This document shows positions 54,336 through 63,784 of a stretch of 64,000 bases of DNA, one piece after another. The notes under the pieces were generated by a model. That model was not told where the DNA came from and made no database searches. It saw only the letters and a program-made list of their open reading frames with translations. The translations under genes and the position numbers were made by a program. Position 1 is the stretch's first letter. Each line of letters begins with the position of its first letter. The DNA is from Billgrantia antri. GTDB taxonomy: Bacteria > Pseudomonadota > Gammaproteobacteria > Pseudomonadales > Halomonadaceae. The stretch covers positions 682,001 through 746,000 of the forward strand of contig NZ_JAHYCA010000002.1 in assembly GCF_019430905.1 (NCBI RefSeq), read 5' to 3'.

Positions 54336-54902
54336 GTGTCCGTAATGATCGTGGGTCTCGTGATCTTTCTTGGCATGCACTCCATACGCATCGTTGCCGA
54401 TGACTGGCGCGGTGCGCAAATTCGCAAGATGGGCGAGATGCGCTGGAAGGCACTGTTCTCGGTCGTGTCCATCGTCGGCCTGGCACTGGCCATCTGGGGC
54501 TACGGTCACATGCGCCTCGACCCGACCTGGGTCTGGCACCCGCCGACAGGAATGCGTCATGCCGTGGCGCTGCTGATGCTCCCCGCCTTCATCCTGCTGG
54601 TGGCGGCCTACGTCCCCAACAACCACATCAAGGCAAAGCTGGGCCATCCCATGGTATTGGCGGTCAAGGTCTGGGCATTCGCACACTTGCTGGCCAACGG
54701 CCGCCTCGGCGACATCGTCTTCTTCGGCGCCTTCTTGCTGTGGGCCGTGCTCGACTTCCGCACCGCGCGGCGGCGTCAGCCGGCGCCGGCCGTGTCGCCG
54801 CGTATGTCCGGTACCGTCATCACGCTCGCCGTTGGCTTCATCGCCTACTATCTGTTCGCCTTCCATCTGCACGTTTGGGTGGCCGGCGTACCGGTGATGT
54901 AA
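54336..54902 (+). CDS. NnrU-family integral membrane protein
   Basis: This 188-residue protein has about five membrane helices. It is of the NnrU type: VIFLGMHSIRIVADDWRG near residue 9, WVWHPPTGMRHAVALLMLPAFILL near 67 and WAFAHLLANGRLGDIVFFGAFLLWAVLDF near 111. NnrU is linked to nitric-oxide reduction in denitrifiers, but stand-alone copies are common and may relate to isoprenoid/cytochrome biogenesis; the role here is open. The GTG start at 54336 has GGAGG seven bases upstream. Confidence 0.85.
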   Translation: MSVMIVGLVIFLGMHSIRIVADDWRGAQIRKMGEMRWKALFSVVSIVGLALAIWGYGHMRLDPTWVWHPPTGMRHAVALLMLPAFILLVAAYVPNNHIKAKLGHPMVLAVKVWAFAHLLANGRLGDIVFFGAFLLWAVLDFRTARRRQPAPAVSPRMSGTVITLAVGFIAYYLFAFHLHVWVAGVPVM

Positions 54903-55028
54903 CGTAGTGGGGCAGTGCTTCCGTTCGCTTAGCCGAAAGTCATGACGTGGATCAAGGCGTGCCGGCCGGCTTTGGTCGAACCTGATGCGTGATGCCGCTC
55001 GGCGGCTTCACGACCATGAGGAGACACC

Positions 55029-56108
55029 ATGCCAGCCATGATGAAAGCGGCAATCTTCATCGAGCCGGGGCGCATCGAGATCGACGACAAGCCGATTCCC
55101 GAGATCGGCCCCAATGACGCCCTGGTTCGCGTCACCACCACCACCATCTGCGGCACCGACGTGCACATCCTCAAGGGCGAGTACCCGGTCGAGAAGGGGC
55201 TCACCATTGGCCACGAGCCGGTCGGGGTGATCGAGAAGCTGGGTGCCAACGTACAAGGGTATCGGGAAGGGCAGCGGGTGATCGCCGGCGCCATCTGCCC
55301 CAGCTTTACCTCCTACGCCTGCCAGGACGGCTGCTGCGCCCAGGACGGCGGCCATCACGCCCACGGCTACAAGCCGATGGGTGGCTGGCGCTTCGGCAAT
55401 ACCATCGACGGTGCCCAGGCCGAATATCTGTTGGTGCCCGACGCCCAGGCCAACCTGGCGCCGGTGCCCGACGGTCTGACCGACGAGCAGGTACTGATGT
55501 GCCCCGACATCATGTCGACCGGCTTCGCCGGCGCCGAATCGGCGGGCATCCGGATCGGCGACAGCGTGGCGGTATTCGCCCAGGGACCGATTGGCCTATG
55601 CGCCACGGCCGGGGCCAGGTTGCGCGGCGCCGGCGTGATCATCGCCGTTGACGGCGTCGACGAGCGCCTGGCCATGGCCCGGCAGATGGGTGCTGACGTC
55701 ACCCTCGACTTCCGCAAGGTCGACGTGGTCGAGGAGATCCTGCGTCTGACCGGCGGGCGCGGCGTGGACGCCTCCATCGAGGCGCTGGGGCTGCAGTCCA
55801 CCTTCGAGTCGGCGCTGCGGGTGATCAAGCCGGGCGGCACCCTGTCGAGCCTGGGCGTCTATTCCGAAGATCTGACGATCCCGCTCGGGGCGTTCTGCGC
55901 CGGGTTGGGCGACCACAAGATCGTCACCTCACTGTGCCCCGGCGGCAAGGAGCGCATGCGCCGGCTGATGCAGGTGATCGAAACCGGGCGACTGGACCTC
56001 GGCCCCCTGGTCACTCATCGCTATGCGTTGGAGAACATCGTCGACGCGTACGACCTCTTCTCGCACCAGCGCGATGGAGTACTCAAGGTGGCGATCCAGG
56101 CCGGCTGA
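55029..56108 (+). CDS. Zinc-dependent alcohol dehydrogenase (MDR family, isopropanol-dehydrogenase-like)
   Basis: This 359-residue medium-chain dehydrogenase has catalytic zinc ligands in TICGTDVHILKG (about residue 39) and GHEPVGVIEKLG (about 62), a Cys-rich stretch SYACQDGCCAQDGGHHAHGY near 100 and an NAD(P) fold (VAVFAQGPIGLCATAGARLRGA near 180). The insert with GWRFGNTIDGAQAEYLLVP is typical of secondary-alcohol or formaldehyde/isopropanol-type ADHs. GAGGAGA precedes the ATG. The preceding gap contains a weak FNR/Anr-like sequence at 54942-54955, possibly for oxygen control. Confidence 0.87.
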   Translation: MPAMMKAAIFIEPGRIEIDDKPIPEIGPNDALVRVTTTTICGTDVHILKGEYPVEKGLTIGHEPVGVIEKLGANVQGYREGQRVIAGAICPSFTSYACQDGCCAQDGGHHAHGYKPMGGWRFGNTIDGAQAEYLLVPDAQANLAPVPDGLTDEQVLMCPDIMSTGFAGAESAGIRIGDSVAVFAQGPIGLCATAGARLRGAGVIIAVDGVDERLAMARQMGADVTLDFRKVDVVEEILRLTGGRGVDASIEALGLQSTFESALRVIKPGGTLSSLGVYSEDLTIPLGAFCAGLGDHKIVTSLCPGGKERMRRLMQVIETGRLDLGPLVTHRYALENIVDAYDLFSHQRDGVLKVAIQAG

Positions 56109-56117
56109 GGCGCTAGG

Positions 56118-57314
56118 TTAGGCCGTGTCGGGGCGGAACCCCGCCCCGCTCTGGCAGGCTTCGTATTTCGCCAGGCAGTAGCCGTTCTTCTCCGCGGATT
56201 TCACCCGATACATGGCCATGTCGGCACGGTGGACGATGTCGTCGACGCTCATGCCCGGGTAGGGGAACAGGCACACGCCGATGCTGGCCCTGAGGGTAAA
56301 GGGCTCCGGTACGTCGGCCAACGGCAGGCTGAGGTTTTCCAGCAGCTTGGACGCCAGTCGATGTATGTCTTGCTCGGCATCCAGGTCACGGGCCAGAACG
56401 AAGAACTCATCCCCGCCGATTCGCGCCACCGTGTCGGTCTTGCGCACGCTGGCCGACAGGCGGCGGGCGACCTGCTCGAGCAGCTTGTCTCCGGTTCGGT
56501 GGCCGAGACGGTCGTTGATCTGCTTGAACCCGTCGAGGTCGATGAACAGCCCACCCTGCAGCTTGCGGTGGCGCTGGCTGGCGACCAGGGCCTGCTCGAT
56601 GCGGTCGTACAGCAGCTCGCGATTGGGGAGTCCTGTCAAGGGGTCGTGCAGCGAACGCTCGCGATGGAAACGTCGTTCCTCCTCGAGTTCCTTCTCACGC
56701 AGGTACAGCTGCCGCCCCTGGCGCTCTGTCAGATAGCCCGTGGCACCGCCGATCAAGTTGGCCGAGACGATGAAGACGTTGTGGCTGAAGAGGATATGCG
56801 CGGGATAGTCGAGCAGCACGCCGAAGACCAGGTTGTAACTCGCCAGCAGCAGGGCATCGATGCCCAGGGCATAGGGGAAGCGAACCCCGATGAAGTTGTA
56901 GGTGTAGAAGGTCAACATCACCATGGCGGGGTAGTAGTAAGGCGTGTTCTCGAGCGGCACCTGGGACTGGATTGCGATCAGGCCGAACCCGGCCGCCACG
57001 CAGACGGCCAGCAGCCACCACTGCGCCAGGCGCTGAAAGGCCGGGGTGAAACTGACCACCAGCAGCAAGCTCGGCACCATCAGGGCGGTAAGGCGTGACT
57101 GCCAGACGCTCCATCTGGCTTCCGGCGGGACGTACCAGATGTCGAGCAGTCCGCACAGCAGGTAGACGAGCATGCCGACCAGCATCGCTGCGCGCCCCTG
57201 GATCAGGGTGCGCGGGAAGGTCTCCTGCCGGTAGGCATGTTCCCGTTGCGGGTCGCAGAAGCGCAGACTGAAACGCCTCAGCGGGGGGCTCGCGCCCTGC
57301 GTAATGGCCGACAT
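56118..57314 (-). CDS. Membrane-bound diguanylate cyclase (GGDEF)
   Basis: This 398-residue protein has an N-terminal membrane sensor of about six helices (residues about 30-200), a short coiled linker (REKELEEERRFHRERSLHDPLTGLPNREL, shown as block) and a GGDEF domain. The active-site loop RIGGDEFFVLA and the feedback I-site RKTD, exactly five residues before it, are both intact. It should therefore make c-di-GMP under product inhibition. No EAL domain is present. Confidence 0.92.
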   Translation of the reverse strand: MSAITQGASPPLRRFSLRFCDPQREHAYRQETFPRTLIQGRAAMLVGMLVYLLCGLLDIWYVPPEARWSVWQSRLTALMVPSLLLVVSFTPAFQRLAQWWLLAVCVAAGFGLIAIQSQVPLENTPYYYPAMVMLTFYTYNFIGVRFPYALGIDALLLASYNLVFGVLLDYPAHILFSHNVFIVSANLIGGATGYLTERQGRQLYLREKELEEERRFHRERSLHDPLTGLPNRELLYDRIEQALVASQRHRKLQGGLFIDLDGFKQINDRLGHRTGDKLLEQVARRLSASVRKTDTVARIGGDEFFVLARDLDAEQDIHRLASKLLENLSLPLADVPEPFTLRASIGVCLFPYPGMSVDDIVHRADMAMYRVKSAEKNGYCLAKYEACQSGAGFRPDTA

Positions 57315-57692
57315 GGGGCGTTGTCCCTCAGCGTGTCAGGTCGACGGGGCCGTGCGCTCGCCGCGTTTGGCCAGGGGGCGCACTTTTTTCGTTGATTTTC
57401 GGAAGGCTACCAGCAGGCGTAGGTTACGACCAGCCGCTGGGGTGGGTCATGCTCGCTGCGGCGCATAGAGCCAAGCACCGTCATTCACGCCGGCGCCCTC
57501 GGCCGGCGTCACAGAGGAAATGCAGCGTTGAATCGGCCTACGGAGTTTTTCCTGGCGGCTGCTACTCTTTGTTACATGAGAGTTGAACGGTCATTCAATG
57601 TTCATCTCTACGTCATGGAGTCGCGCGATAAGGGTCGGGGGCCAAGCCACTGACCCCTGTCACCCTGTGCAAGACCCACATGGAGAACCGTC
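57315..57692. other. Divergent promoter region before the polyamine-type ABC operon
   Basis: This is a 378-base non-coding interval between the diguanylate cyclase and the solute-binding protein gene. It contains TTGAACGGTCATTCAA (57583-57598), an imperfect dyad of the size bound by TetR-like regulators, about 95 bases before the ATG. Nothing else is recognised. Confidence 0.4.
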
Positions 57693-58808
57693 ATGTCGTT
57701 TACACGTCGCCGTTTCCTCAAAGGCACCCTGGCAGCCGGCGCCGCCGCTACCGTGCCGTCGTTCTACATCAACAAGGTGTTGGCTCAGGAACAGACCCTG
57801 CGCATCTACGCCTGGGCGGGCTACTTCACCGACGAGATGCTGGCCGACTTCACCGAGAAGACCGGCATTCGCGCGACCTTCACGCCCTACGGCACCAACG
57901 ACGAGCTGATGAACTCGCTGCGAGCTACCGACGGCACCGGCTTCGACGTGATCATGCCCACCGTGGATCGGGTGCCCGGCTACCTGGACTATGACCTGGT
58001 GCAGCCGCTGGATGAGTCACGCATCAACTGGTCCGGTGCGCTCGACAGCGCCATCGAGGGCTCCGAGGTCGGCGGCGTGGTCGACGGCAAGCGCTACTTC
58101 GCGCCCAGCGACTGGGGCACCGAGGCGATCACCTGGCATCGCCGCGATGCCAAGATCGATCGTGCCAACCTCAGCTATGCCGACCTGTGGAACCCCGAGC
58201 ACGGCCAGGGGGTGACCGTACGCGGCCACTCGGCGCTGGTGGGCATCGGTCTGTGGCTCGAGCGCGAGGGCCGGCTGCCGCATCCGCTGCTCGACTCCTA
58301 CAAGAGCGAAGAGGCGATGCGCGCCAACTTCGATGTCATTCTCGAAGAGGCGATCAAGCACAAGCACATGCTGGTGCAGTTCTGGGATACCGAGAACGAT
58401 GCCCAGGCGGCCTTCCGCACCAACGGCGCCATCATCGGCCAGACCTGGGACTCCACCGCCTTCCGCCTGCAGCAGGAGGGCGAGGACATCGCCTACGGCG
58501 CGCCCAAGGAAGGTGCGCTGGCGTGGATGGAAGGCTTCGTGATTCCCAAGAATGCCCAGAATCCGGACGCCGTCTACGAGCTGATCAACTGGTACTACAC
58601 GCCCGAGGCGGGTGCCCTGTTCGTCAAGGCGACCGGCTACAACTCCACCTCCAAGGGAGCCACCGAACTGCTGCCCGAAGAGACGCGCCAGTTCTTCACC
58701 GACTCCTACACCGAGCAGGACCTGGCCAACCTATGGTGGTGGCCGATCCAGGAGCCGTGGTACGTGGCGCTGCGCAATGAGTACCAGGATCGCTACTTAA
58801 GTGCCTAG
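57693..58808 (+). CDS. Polyamine-type ABC transporter substrate-binding protein (PotD-like, Tat signal)
   Basis: This 371-residue periplasmic binding protein has a twin-arginine signal (FTRRRFLKGTLAAGAAA). The PotD fold starts LRIYAWAGYFTDEMLADFTEKTGI and continues with GFDVIMPTVDRVPGY, YFAPSDWGTEAITW and GFVIPKNAQNPDAVYELINWYYTPE. It delivers a polyamine or related cation to the ABC transporter encoded next. GGAGA precedes the ATG. A 94-base gap with a hairpin separates it from the ATPase gene, allowing higher expression of the binding protein. Confidence 0.9.
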   Translation: MSFTRRRFLKGTLAAGAAATVPSFYINKVLAQEQTLRIYAWAGYFTDEMLADFTEKTGIRATFTPYGTNDELMNSLRATDGTGFDVIMPTVDRVPGYLDYDLVQPLDESRINWSGALDSAIEGSEVGGVVDGKRYFAPSDWGTEAITWHRRDAKIDRANLSYADLWNPEHGQGVTVRGHSALVGIGLWLEREGRLPHPLLDSYKSEEAMRANFDVILEEAIKHKHMLVQFWDTENDAQAAFRTNGAIIGQTWDSTAFRLQQEGEDIAYGAPKEGALAWMEGFVIPKNAQNPDAVYELINWYYTPEAGALFVKATGYNSTSKGATELLPEETRQFFTDSYTEQDLANLWWWPIQEPWYVALRNEYQDRYLSA

Positions 58809-58829
58809 GTGATGCTTTCACCTTCCGAA

Positions 58830-58856
58830 GCGGCTTCGATGTCAGGTCGAAGCTGC
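58830..58856 (+). repeat. Intercistronic hairpin after the binding-protein gene
   Basis: GCGGCTTCGA (58830-58839) and TCGAAGCTGC (58847-58856) pair at nine of ten positions around a seven-base loop. There is no T-run. Hairpins here in ABC operons often stabilise the upstream mRNA or partly stop transcription, giving excess binding protein. Confidence 0.55.
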
Positions 58857-58902
58857 TCTCCTGCACTGATGAAACAAGTACGTAATTAAAGGCAAAGACT
58901 AG

Positions 58903-60072
58903 ATGGACGGTAGCGTCAGACTGGACGAGGTGGTGATGCGCTTCGGCGATTTCACCGCCATCGAAAAGACCTCGCTTGCGATTGGCTCGGGCGAGTTCTT
59001 CAGCTTCCTCGGCCCCTCGGGCTGCGGCAAGACCACCTTGCTCAACATCGTCAGCGGTTTCCTCACGCCAAGCGAGGGGCAGGTATTCATTGGCGACGAG
59101 CCCATGGCCGGCGTGCCGGTGAACCGTCGCCCCACGGCGATGATCTTCCAGAATCTGGCGCTGTTCCCGCTGATGACCGTGTACGAGAACATCGAGTTCG
59201 GCCTCGAGGTGCGCGGGGTCGACAAGCGCAAGCGGCGTGAGGTATCCGAGCGGTTGCTGGCGCTGGTGGCGCTGGAGGGCAGCGGGCCGAAGAGGGTGAC
59301 CGAGCTTTCTGGCGGGCAGAAGCAGCGCGTGGCTATCGCCCGGGCGCTGGCGGTGGAGCCGCGGGTGTTGCTGCTCGACGAGCCGCTGTCGGCGCTGGAC
59401 CTCAAGCTGCGCCAGCACATGCGCACCGAACTCAAGGCGATCCAGCGCAAGACCGGCATCACCTTCATCTACATCACTCACGACCAGGGCGAGGCATTGA
59501 ACATGTCCGACCGGGTGGCGGTGATGTCGGCCGGTCGCATCCAGCAGGTCGCCGATCCCATGACACTCTACCGCGAGCCGGCCACCGGCTTCGTCGCTTC
59601 CTTCGTCGGCGAGAACAACCGCCTCCAGGCGCGCGTGACCGATAGTGAAGGGGAGCGGGTGCGTCTCGACGCTGGCGCGCTGGGCGAGCTGGCCGGACGG
59701 GCGGGCCGTGAGACGCGTCTGACCAACGGCCAAGCCGCGGCGCTATTTCTGCGTCCCGAGCACCTGCGCCCGGTGGCGGCGGATGCCGCGGGGCCGAGGC
59801 TCGAGGCGGAAATCGAGGCGGTGCACTTCGAGGGCGCCTGGATGATGCTCGAGACGCGGTTGGTGGCCTCGGGTGAAAAGCTGCGCGTGCAGCTGGGCCA
59901 CGAGGTGTCGCGTGGCCATGCCGGGGCGTTTGCCATCGGCCAGCGCATGACCTTCGGTTTCGATCCGGCCGACGCCGTTGTGCTGCCCGACGACGGCAGC
60001 CCGATGGTGGACGAGGAGACCGGCGAGGTGGTGGACGGCGACAGGACGAAGGCCGGAGGGACGCATGTTTAG
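58903..60072 (+). CDS. Polyamine-type ABC transporter ATP-binding protein (PotA-like)
   Basis: This 389-residue ATPase has Walker A FLGPSGCGKTTLLN (about residue 35), Q-loop FQNLALFPLMTVYENI, signature LSGGQKQRVAIARAL (about 132), Walker B VLLLDEPLSALD and the H-loop in YITHDQGEALNMSDR. A C-terminal TOBE domain (about 280-360) ends the conserved part. It energises uptake by the following two permeases. Its stop overlaps the first permease start by eight bases. Confidence 0.93.
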   Translation: MDGSVRLDEVVMRFGDFTAIEKTSLAIGSGEFFSFLGPSGCGKTTLLNIVSGFLTPSEGQVFIGDEPMAGVPVNRRPTAMIFQNLALFPLMTVYENIEFGLEVRGVDKRKRREVSERLLALVALEGSGPKRVTELSGGQKQRVAIARALAVEPRVLLLDEPLSALDLKLRQHMRTELKAIQRKTGITFIYITHDQGEALNMSDRVAVMSAGRIQQVADPMTLYREPATGFVASFVGENNRLQARVTDSEGERVRLDAGALGELAGRAGRETRLTNGQAAALFLRPEHLRPVAADAAGPRLEAEIEAVHFEGAWMMLETRLVASGEKLRVQLGHEVSRGHAGAFAIGQRMTFGFDPADAVVLPDDGSPMVDEETGEVVDGDRTKAGGTHV

Positions 60073-60952
60073 GCAACTGCAGGCCCGCTTCGGTGGGCCG
60101 CTGGCGATGGCCATCGTCACCCTGCTGGGGATCTGGCTGATCGTGATGGTGACGCTGCCGCAGCTGCAGATGATCGAGTACTCGCTCAAGCCCAATCTGC
60201 TGCCGGCCCAGATCGGCGGGCCCGACGATCGGTTCACCCTGGCCAACTATGCCACGCTGTTCGACAACGACATCCACCGCACCATCTTCTTCAAGACGAT
60301 CTGGTCGAGCGTGCTGGTCACACTGCTGACGCTGGCGGTGAGCTATCCACTGGCCTGGTACCTGGCCAAGGTCGCCACCCCGCGGCAGGCAGCGCTGTGC
60401 ATTCTGCTGCTGATCGTGCCGTTCTGGATCAACGAGATCCTGCGCACCTACTCATGGTTCATCATCCTGGCGTTTCGCGGCCCGCTCAACGAAGTGTTGA
60501 TGATGCTGGGGCTGATCGAGCGGCCGATACGCTTCCTCAGCGGCAACGGCGGGGTGATGGTCGGCATGGTCTACGCCTACATCCTGTTCATGGTGTTTCC
60601 GGTCTACAACGCCATCGAGAGCCTCGACGACAATCAGGTGCGCGCGGCGCGCGACCTGGGGGCGGGCACCGTGCGCACTCATCGGCGCATCGTCATTCCC
60701 CACGCCAAGCCGGGGATCGCCACCGGCTGCATCATGACCTTCATGCTGGCGGCCGGCAGCTACGCCGTGCCGGCACTGCTCGGCTCGCCGGGCAGCCGTT
60801 GGTTCACCCAGATTATCTACAACTGGTTCTTCGAGGGCGGCAACTGGAACCAGGGCGCGGCCTACGCCTTCCTGCTGCTGGTTTTGTGCATCGGCTTCAT
60901 GTCGCTGGTCATGAAAGTGTTCAAAGTGGGCTTGGGGGACATTGGGAGATGA
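60065..60952 (+). CDS. Polyamine-type ABC transporter permease (PotB-like)
   Basis: This 295-residue permease has six membrane helices and the EAA loop ARDLGAGTVRTHRRIVIPHAKPGI near residue 200, where it contacts the ATPase. The ATG at 60065 lies within the 3' end of the ATPase gene; GGAGGGACGC precedes it. Its stop overlaps the next permease start (ATGA at 60949). Confidence 0.9.
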   Translation: MFRQLQARFGGPLAMAIVTLLGIWLIVMVTLPQLQMIEYSLKPNLLPAQIGGPDDRFTLANYATLFDNDIHRTIFFKTIWSSVLVTLLTLAVSYPLAWYLAKVATPRQAALCILLLIVPFWINEILRTYSWFIILAFRGPLNEVLMMLGLIERPIRFLSGNGGVMVGMVYAYILFMVFPVYNAIESLDDNQVRAARDLGAGTVRTHRRIVIPHAKPGIATGCIMTFMLAAGSYAVPALLGSPGSRWFTQIIYNWFFEGGNWNQGAAYAFLLLVLCIGFMSLVMKVFKVGLGDIGR

Positions 60953-61755
60953 GTTCGCAACGCTTCCTGGCCTTCGGCCTGCGCTTCTACGTGGTGATCT
61001 TCTTCGCCTACCTGTTTCTGCCGCTGATCATCATGGCGGCGGCCACCTTCAACGACAGCCGCTTCCCCACCGTGACGCCTTGGGACGGTACCACCCTGCG
61101 CTGGTTCGGCGAGCTCGCCGCCGACCGCGGCATGTGGCAGGCGCTCGGCAACAGCCTGATCGTGGCCGCCGGCGTGCTGGTCGTCGCCGTGCCCATCGGC
61201 ATCGCCACGGCGCTGTTCCTCAACACCGTGACGAGCCGCGCCAAGCCGTTTCTCTATGCCCTGATCCTCTCGCCGCTGCTGACTCCCGGCGTGATCATCG
61301 GCATCTCCACGCTGATCTTCTGGCGCCAGTTTGGTGTCAGCGGCGGCATCTTCCTCACCGTGCTGGGTCAGGCCACCTTCATCGCCGCCTACGTGATGCT
61401 GATGGTCACCGCACGCCTGCAGCGCTTCGACCGCACCATGGAGCGCGCGGCGCTGGATCTCGGCGCCAGCCAGTGGCAGATGTTCCGGCGCATCCTGCTG
61501 CCTTACCTCAAGCCGGCGCTCTACTCGGCGGCGGTGATCGCCTTCCTGCAATCCTTCGAGAACTACAACACCACGCTGTTCGTGGTCGGCTACGACACCA
61601 CGCTGACGGTCTACATCGCCTCCAAGGTGCGCACCGGCCTCACCCCGGCGGTCAATGCCCTGGGGCTGACCCTGATCCTGATCACGGTGCTGTTCGCCGT
61701 CGTCTACGAGCTCAAGCGGCGCAGAGAGGCGGCGCAGTTGGTGAAGGGCGTCTAG
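60949..61755 (+). CDS. Polyamine-type ABC transporter permease (PotC-like)
   Basis: This 268-residue permease has six helices and the EAA loop ALDLGASQWQMFRRILLPYLKPAL near residue 165. It completes the importer with the PotB-like protein. GGGAG precedes the ATG. The gene ends at CTAG (61752-61755), where its TAG and the TAG of the convergent sensor kinase share the same four bases, so there is no room for a terminator between them. Confidence 0.9.
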   Translation: MSSQRFLAFGLRFYVVIFFAYLFLPLIIMAAATFNDSRFPTVTPWDGTTLRWFGELAADRGMWQALGNSLIVAAGVLVVAVPIGIATALFLNTVTSRAKPFLYALILSPLLTPGVIIGISTLIFWRQFGVSGGIFLTVLGQATFIAAYVMLMVTARLQRFDRTMERAALDLGASQWQMFRRILLPYLKPALYSAAVIAFLQSFENYNTTLFVVGYDTTLTVYIASKVRTGLTPAVNALGLTLILITVLFAVVYELKRRREAAQLVKGV

Positions 61756-63116
61756 TCCATCCTGGCCGGCATCCCGGCGAGCGGTTGGGCCGGCAGCCAT
61801 ACCCGGGCGGAAAGGCCGCCGAGGGGAGAGGTGTCCAGCACCAGCCGGCCGCCGTGCAGTGCCGCCAGATCGGCGACGATGGCCAGCCCAAGCCCGCTGC
61901 CGGAGCGCTGCTCGTCCAGTCGGGCGCCGCGACCCATGGCAGCCTGGCGCTGGGCCGCGTCCATGCCGGGGCCATCGTCCTCTACGCTGAGCCAGAGTCC
62001 ATTGTCAGCTTCGTAGCCATTGAAGCGAACCCGGCGGCTGGCCCAGCGCAGGGCGTTGTCCAGCAGGTTGCCGACCAGCTCCTGCAGGTCCTGGGGCGCC
62101 ATCCTGACCCGGAGGCCTTCCTCTACCCGGTGCTCGAGAGTAGCGCCGCGGCGCCCGGCAAGGCGTCCCAGCCCTTCGAGGATCGGGGCCAGGGTCTCGG
62201 CGACGGCTATCCTGGGAGCCAGGCCGGCATCGCCTGCTGCGGTGGCACGGGCCAGGTGGTGGCGTACGGCGCTGTCGATGCGGGCGAGTTCGTCGCGAAC
62301 GCGGCTGCGACGTGGCTCCTCGATGCCATCGGCCAGGGTGGTCAGTACGCTCACCGGAGTCTTCAGCGCATGTGCCAAATTGCCTGCAGCATGACGTGCA
62401 TGCGCCATCAGGCGCCGGTCGCGCTCCAGAACGGCGTTCATGGCCCCGGCCAGGCGAGCCAGTTCGGCGGGCAGGCGGGTGTCGAGGCGTTCAGCGTCAC
62501 CGTTCTCGACCTGCGACAGGTCGCCCTGCATGCGCCGCAGCGGCGCCAGGCCCCAGCGCACCTGCAGTGCCAACATCGTCAATACCAGCAGCCCAAGGCC
62601 GGCAAGCGACAGCGCCACCAGCCGGGCGAAGCGATCCAGTTCGAGATCGAGCGTCTTTCGCGGTGCGGCCACGCTGACGTGCAGTGGCGTTTCGAGCGGT
62701 GCCAGCTGAATATCGCGTTCGATGACCCGCAGCGGCATGTCGCGTGGGCCCACTTGGTCGTGGTGGAGTACGTCCAGGGTGCTGCGCACGGGCAGGCGCT
62801 GATCCCATAGCGAGCGTGAGGTCAGTACCCGTTCGCCGCCGTCGCTGACCTGCCAGTACCAGCCGGAGAACACCTGCTCGAAGCGCGGGTCGCCGAGGTC
62901 GCGCTCTTGTACTAGCCGCTGCTGCACGTCATCCCAGGCGATCCCGGCGATCACCACGTTGAGCAATGCCTCCAGCTGGCGATCGAAGGCGCCGGTGGCG
63001 GTGGTGCGAAAATGCTGGGCGAGGCCGAGACCGGCCAGCGGCAGGGTAATCGCCAGGACCAGCAGGGTGGCCAGTATCAGCCGGCTGGCCAGCGACAAGC
63101 GGCGTAGGCGGCTCAT
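61752..63116 (-). CDS. Sensor histidine kinase (PhoQ/QseC-like)
   Basis: This 454-residue kinase has two membrane helices (about residues 12-33 and 160-182) flanking a periplasmic sensor, a HAMP-like linker and an H-box GNLAHALKTPVSVLTTLADG with the phospho-accepting His near 260. An ATPase domain follows: N-box LVGNLLDNALRWA, DDGPGMD and GSGLGLAIVADLAALHGG. Its start overlaps the response regulator stop by four bases. The ligand is unknown. Confidence 0.92.
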   Translation of the reverse strand: MSRLRRLSLASRLILATLLVLAITLPLAGLGLAQHFRTTATGAFDRQLEALLNVVIAGIAWDDVQQRLVQERDLGDPRFEQVFSGWYWQVSDGGERVLTSRSLWDQRLPVRSTLDVLHHDQVGPRDMPLRVIERDIQLAPLETPLHVSVAAPRKTLDLELDRFARLVALSLAGLGLLVLTMLALQVRWGLAPLRRMQGDLSQVENGDAERLDTRLPAELARLAGAMNAVLERDRRLMAHARHAAGNLAHALKTPVSVLTTLADGIEEPRRSRVRDELARIDSAVRHHLARATAAGDAGLAPRIAVAETLAPILEGLGRLAGRRGATLEHRVEEGLRVRMAPQDLQELVGNLLDNALRWASRRVRFNGYEADNGLWLSVEDDGPGMDAAQRQAAMGRGARLDEQRSGSGLGLAIVADLAALHGGRLVLDTSPLGGLSARVWLPAQPLAGMPARMD

Positions 63117-63784
63117 GACGCCTCGGCGTCGCCGTTGAGCCGGTAACCCTGTCCGCGACGGGTCTCGATGCGCTCCGCTCCCAGCTTGCGGCGCAGGCGG
63201 CTGATCTGCACGTCGATGACGTTGGAGTCGGGTTCGTGGTCACGATCGTAGACGTGCTCGACGAGTTCGCTACGGCTGACCACCCGCGGGGCGGCGTGGG
63301 CCAGGTAGGCGAGCAAACGGGACTCCTGGGCGGTCAGACTCACCGGTCGACCCGCCAGGGTGACGCTGCCGGTATGCGTATCGAAGGCCAGCTCGCCGAT
63401 GCGTAGCACCGGATGGGCGTGGCCGTGGCTGCGGCGTACCAGGGCGCGCAGGCGAAACAGCACTTCGGCGGTCTCGAACGGCTTGGTCACGTAGTCGTCG
63501 GCACCGGCGGAGAAACCGGCGGCTTTGTCCGCCCAGCGGGTGCGTGCGGTCAGCACCAGCACCGGCAATTCAATGGCCTCCTCCCGCCACTGGGCAAGCC
63601 AGCGGCTGCCGTCGCCGTCGGGCAGTCCCAGGTCGAGGATCACGGCATCGTAGGCTTCGGTATGGACCAGGAAGTCGGCCTCGCTGCCGCTGCCGACCCG
63701 CTCGACCAGCACCCCGGCCTCATGCAGCGCCTCCGCCAGTGCTGCGGCCAGCGCTTCGTCGTCCTCCACCAGCAGCACCTTCAT
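63113..63784 (-). CDS. OmpR-family response regulator
   Basis: This 223-residue regulator has a receiver domain (acidic pair VEDDEAL, phospho-accepting Asp in AVILDLGLPDGDG near residue 51, Lys in DDYVTKPF near 102). The C-terminal winged helix follows (LTAQESRLLAYLAHAAPRVVSRSELVEHVYD, VIDVQISRLRRKLG). It is the partner of the downstream kinase. It overlaps both neighbours by four bases, so the three genes form one operon. Confidence 0.94.
   Translation of the reverse strand: MKVLLVEDDEALAAALAEALHEAGVLVERVGSGSEADFLVHTEAYDAVILDLGLPDGDGSRWLAQWREEAIELPVLVLTARTRWADKAAGFSAGADDYVTKPFETAEVLFRLRALVRRSHGHAHPVLRIGELAFDTHTGSVTLAGRPVSLTAQESRLLAYLAHAAPRVVSRSELVEHVYDRDHEPDSNVIDVQISRLRRKLGAERIETRRGQGYRLNGDAEAS

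Noticed and set aside
54942..54955. FNR/Anr-like box before the zinc alcohol dehydrogenase
   Set aside because: It matches only 8 of 10 defined positions (ATGAC, four bases, ATCAA). It is mentioned in the gene entry but too weak to list as a site.
57583..57598. BetI/TetR-like operator TTGAACGGTCATTCAA
   Set aside because: The outer five bases pair but the inner ones do not, and no TetR gene is adjacent; noted only in the intergenic entry.
60942..62810. 622-codon plus-strand frame across the PotC-like and sensor-kinase genes
   Set aside because: It runs through two real genes in wrong phases or strand; the translation is low complexity.
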